NCBI GenBank assembly: GCA_023818745.1 | Contig: JAMWBY010000063.1 | Coordinates: forward strand, 1-8,006 | Direction of reading: 5' to 3' | DNA from: Candidatus Omnitrophota bacterium | Lineage (GTDB): Bacteria; Ratteibacteria; UBA8468; B48-G9; JAFGKM01 | Length of the DNA: 8,006 nucleotides | Shown here: one piece after another, positions 5,906-8,006 of the stretch | Position numbering within the stretch: position 1 is the first letter of the stretch | Layout of the letters: each line of letters begins with the position of its first letter | The notes under the pieces: model-generated | Seen by the model: only the letters and a program-made list of their open reading frames with translations | The model's database searches: none | What the model was told of the DNA's origin: nothing | Made by a program: the position numbers and the translations under genes

Positions 5906-6026
5906 GCGAAAAATCTATATAAAAATAAATTCAATAAGAAAATAAATTGTTCAGAATGTACTTAATTTTATACAAAATTTTGACTGAATAAAAAATTTGA
6001 CATTTTATTTTGAAAAAATTTTAGAA

Positions 6027-7625
6027 ATGAAGAAGAAATTTATTTTTATTACGGGAGGGGTTGTATCTTCTCTTGGAAAAGGTATTGCTTCTGCCTCAAT
6101 AGGTGCTTTACTTGAATCCCATGGATATAAGGTTACATTCCTTAAATTTGACCCTTATATAAATGTTGACCCCGGAACAATGAGTCCTTTTCAGCATGGA
6201 GAGGTATATGTTACAGAAGATGGGGCAGAAACTGACCTTGACCTTGGACATTATGAAAGATTTACAAACGCCAGAATGTCTCATAAAAACAATGCAACAA
6301 GTGGACAGATTTATTATTCAGTTATTGAAAAAGAAAGAAAAGGTGTATATCTTGGAAAAACAGTTCAAGTTGTACCCCATATTACAGATGAAATTAAAGA
6401 AAGGATTTTTGCTTTAAAAAAAGAAGGCGATATTATAATAACAGAAATAGGAGGTACAGTCGGAGATATAGAAAGTTTACCTTTTCTTGAAAGCATAAGA
6501 CAGATACAGGTTACACTTCCGGAAGAGGATACAGTTCATATTCATCTAACTCTCGTGCCTTATATAAAGACAGCAGACGAAATAAAGACAAAACCGACAC
6601 AACATAGTGTTGGTAGATTAAGGGAAATAGGAATACAGCCAAAAATTTTATTATGTAGGACAGAAAAACCTCTTGGATATGAAATAAAAGAAAAAATAGC
6701 CTTATTCTGCAATGTAAAAAAAGAAGCAGTCATTGAAGCAATAGATACTGATTTGATTTATGAAATCCCTTTAATTTTTTCAAAACAAAAACTTGATTTG
6801 ATAATTTTAAAATATCTTAATCTTAAAACTAAAAGAAAAAAAGATTTGGAAAAGTGGAAAGAAATAGTGAGAATACTGAGAAATCCTGAAAAAGAAGTTA
6901 AAATTGGGGTGGTTGGTAAATATGTAAAATTGCAGGACTCTTATAAATCAATTTATGAAGCACTTATTCATGGAGGAATTGAGAATAGATGCAAAATAAT
7001 TTTTAAGAAGGTAGATTCTGAACTGATAGAAAAAGAAGGAGTAGAAAATTTTTTAAATGATGTTTCAGGAATTATTGTTCCAGGTGGTTTTGGAATAAGG
7101 GGAACAGAGGGAATTATTGAAAGTATAAGATACGCAAGAGAAAACAAAATTCCATTTCTTGGTATATGTCTTGGTCTTCAATGTGCTTCAATAGAATTTG
7201 CAAGAAATGTTTGTAATATTCCTGATGCATCAAGTACTGAATTTAATCCAAAAACAAAAAATCCTATTATATACCTTTTACCCGAGCAAAGGAAAGTTAA
7301 AAATAAAGGTGGAACAATGCGTCTTGGTGCTTATCCATGTGTATTAAAAAAAGGAACCATTTCTTATAATGCTTATAAAAAAACAAAAATTTACGAAAGA
7401 CACAGACATAGATATGAATTTAATAATAAATATAGGGAACTATTTATAAAAAATAATATAATTTTTGCTGGTATTTATCTTGAAAAAGACCTTGTTGAAA
7501 TAATAGAATTAAAAAACCATCCATTTTTTGTTGCAACTCAATTTCATCCCGAATTTAAATCAAAACCATTTAAACCACATCCTTTGTTTTCTGCTTTTAT
7601 AAGGTCATCAAAATCAAAAACTTAA
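6027..7625 (+). CDS. pyrG: CTP synthase (glutamine-hydrolysing)
   Basis: PyrG converts UTP to CTP using ATP and ammonia from glutamine. At 532 residues from the ATG it has normal length. The N-terminal synthetase domain (about 1-268) has the P-loop GGVVSSLGKG (10-19, Lys18), FLKFDPYINVDPGTMSPFQHGEVYV (38-62, Lys40), DLDLGHYERF (70-79, Asp72), EIGGTVGDIES (140-150, Glu140 for Mg2+ and the CTP-inhibition residues) and KTKPTQHSV (187-195), with numbering that matches the E. coli enzyme closely. The class I glutaminase domain (about 290-525) has VPGGFGIRG (351-359), GICLGLQ with nucleophile Cys381, GTMRLGAYPC, YERHRHRYEFN and QFHPEF with His507 and Glu509 completing the triad. All catalytic residues are intact. 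A TTG ten codons upstream (5997) is rejected because the ATG gives the canonical start. No Shine-Dalgarno is visible before the ATG. Confidence 0.97.
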   Translation: MKKKFIFITGGVVSSLGKGIASASIGALLESHGYKVTFLKFDPYINVDPGTMSPFQHGEVYVTEDGAETDLDLGHYERFTNARMSHKNNATSGQIYYSVIEKERKGVYLGKTVQVVPHITDEIKERIFALKKEGDIIITEIGGTVGDIESLPFLESIRQIQVTLPEEDTVHIHLTLVPYIKTADEIKTKPTQHSVGRLREIGIQPKILLCRTEKPLGYEIKEKIALFCNVKKEAVIEAIDTDLIYEIPLIFSKQKLDLIILKYLNLKTKRKKDLEKWKEIVRILRNPEKEVKIGVVGKYVKLQDSYKSIYEALIHGGIENRCKIIFKKVDSELIEKEGVENFLNDVSGIIVPGGFGIRGTEGIIESIRYARENKIPFLGICLGLQCASIEFARNVCNIPDASSTEFNPKTKNPIIYLLPEQRKVKNKGGTMRLGAYPCVLKKGTISYNAYKKTKIYERHRHRYEFNNKYRELFIKNNIIFAGIYLEKDLVEIIELKNHPFFVATQFHPEFKSKPFKPHPLFSAFIRSSKSKT

Positions 7626-7631
7626 AGAAAC

Positions 7632-7658
7632 TCAATAAATGACTCTTATTGGATTTTT
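7632..7658 (+). terminator. Probable intrinsic terminator of pyrG
   Basis: CAATAA (7633-7638) and TTATTG (7646-7651) form a 6-bp stem, extendable by a T-G wobble pair, around a 7-nt loop; GA and then five T residues (7654-7658) follow. It begins 7 nt after the pyrG stop. The stem is short and AT-rich, but position and T-run fit an intrinsic terminator in an AT-rich genome. Confidence 0.5.
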
Positions 7659-7821
7659 CTCTGAAAAATAATTTATCATGAGATTTTTATTATTCTTTTC
7701 TCTTAATATGTTATGCTTAATACTTTTAAAATTTACTAGAAAATTTGATTTAACAAGAAAGAAGCAGAAAAAAACTAAATGATTAAGAAATAAAGAGTGT
7801 AAAATAGATTGACATAAATAT

Positions 7822-7849
7822 TTGAAAAAAAAAAGAAAAAGTGTATAAT
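7822..7849 (+). promoter_or_regulatory. Promoter of purF, implying a leaderless or near-leaderless transcript
   Basis: TTGAAA (7822-7827) and a perfect TATAAT (7844-7849) are 16 bp apart. The expected start site is near 7856, only about two bases before the purF ATG at 7858. No Shine-Dalgarno precedes that ATG. A TTGACA at 7809-7814 is 29 bp from the -10 and too far to be its partner. Confidence 0.6.
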
Positions 7850-7857
7850 TTTGCCAA

Positions 7858-8006
7858 ATGTTAAAAGAAAATTGTGGTATTGTTGGCGTTTATAATATAA
7901 AAGAGACACCTAAAATTTTATATTTTTCTCTTTTTTCACTTCAACATAGGGGTCAGGAAAGTTGCGGCATTATTTTCTCTGACTATAAAAATACTTATGT
8001 TCATAA
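7858..8006 (+). CDS. purF: Amidophosphoribosyltransferase, N-terminal part (3' end beyond window)
   Basis: PurF makes 5-phosphoribosylamine from PRPP and glutamine, the committed step of purine synthesis. Only 49 codons are in the window. They read as an N-terminal-nucleophile (class II) glutaminase: CGIVGVYN (6-13), with Cys6 the expected catalytic residue after removal of a five-residue propeptide MLKEN, and the signature SLQHRGQESCGI (27-38), which in PurF includes the glutamine-binding Arg (Arg31). B. subtilis PurF likewise carries a propeptide. Other class II amidotransferases (GlmS, GltB, AsnB) share the Cys but not the LQHRGQES motif. The gene has its own promoter and is separated from pyrG by a probable terminator and about 230 nt, so it is an independent unit even though both genes serve nucleotide synthesis. 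Confidence 0.92.
   Translation, partial: MLKENCGIVGVYNIKETPKILYFSLFSLQHRGQESCGIIFSDYKNTYVH

Larger units (their letters stand above)
5694..6026. other. 333-nt divergent intergenic region between feoA and pyrG
   Basis: The left end holds the minus-strand feoA promoter and a cluster of short inverted half-sites. The middle is a 173-bp segment bounded by a 13-bp inverted repeat; its inner part (about 5830-5890) is visibly richer in G and C than its surroundings. The right part must hold the pyrG promoter, but none is convincing. Candidates are TTGACT (5980-5985) with TTTATT (6004-6009) at 18-bp spacing, and TTGTTC (5947-5952) with TATACA (5969-5974) at 16-bp spacing. I see no riboswitch, tRNA or attenuator in the pyrG leader. 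Confidence 0.6.

Noticed and set aside
5805..5906. Plus-strand 33-codon frame from a TTG across the intergenic region
   Set aside because: It has no ribosome site, no family resemblance and a non-ATG start, and it ends in the inverted repeat.
5868..5906. Stem CTATGTC (5868-5874) / GACATAG (5900-5906) as an RNA hairpin
   Set aside because: It has seven pairs with a 25-nt loop and no U-run. It is more simply explained by a partial internal repeat of the TGTC end sequence.
5997..6025. TTGACA at 5997 as the -35 of pyrG
   Set aside because: The -10 at 17 bp would be TTTAGA, a poor match, and transcription would start inside the coding region.
5997..6026. Ten-codon N-terminal extension of PyrG from a TTG
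   Set aside because: The TTG is part of a TTGACA hexamer, has no ribosome site, and PyrG proteins start as the ATG at 6027 predicts (MKKKFIFITGG).
5694..6026. Riboswitch, attenuator or noncoding RNA in the pyrG leader
   Set aside because: No conserved aptamer core, no terminator-like hairpin before pyrG and no G-run at a likely transcript start were visible.
6196..6417. Second plus-strand frame inside pyrG
   Set aside because: It is an out-of-frame shadow of the conserved CTP synthase domain.

Overview
This is a very AT-rich, gene-dense bacterial window. Class II LysS, CoaX, a BirA-type ligase, a near-consensus sigma70 promoter and Shine-Dalgarno sites all mark it as bacterial. The genes are ordinary housekeeping and metal-homeostasis genes, and the sequence does not allow a phylum to be named. 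TTG starts and start/stop overlaps are frequent, which suggests a compact genome.

Layout. Everything from position 1 to 5693 is on the minus strand. In transcription order it is feoA, feoB, a DtxR/MntR-family metal regulator, a 54-nt gap, a DUF167 (YggU-like) protein, coaX, a short birA-type ligase, a CNNM/CBS/CorC membrane protein, and the 5' end of lysS, which runs off the left edge. Neighbours overlap or nearly touch, apart from the one gap before DUF167. That suggests one long transcript, or two: iron uptake with its regulator, then cofactor activation, divalent-cation handling and tRNA charging. A 333-nt divergent intergenic region (5694-6026) separates this block from pyrG (CTP synthase) on the plus strand. 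pyrG is followed by a probable terminator, a roughly 230-nt spacer, and the 5' end of purF, which runs off the right edge.

How the genes fit together. FeoA and FeoB form a ferrous-iron importer. The DtxR-like protein, whose Shine-Dalgarno lies inside the last codons of feoB, is the likely Fe/Mn-responsive repressor of that operon. The feoA promoter is a perfect TTGACA-17-TATAAT with three AGTTA/TAACT half-sites over its -10 and spacer, a plausible operator. PyrG and PurF supply pyrimidine and purine nucleotides; CoaX and the BirA-type protein supply CoA and protein biotinylation.

The most unusual region is 5694-6026. A 13-bp perfect inverted repeat bounds a 173-bp segment that resembles a MITE or a deleted insertion sequence. 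One of its ends carries the -35 box of the feoAB promoter. The other notable points are an apparently leaderless purF, a BirA homologue ending at the catalytic domain, and a regulator whose metal ligands mix the MntR and DtxR patterns. I see no CRISPR array, tRNA, rRNA, riboswitch or defence system.
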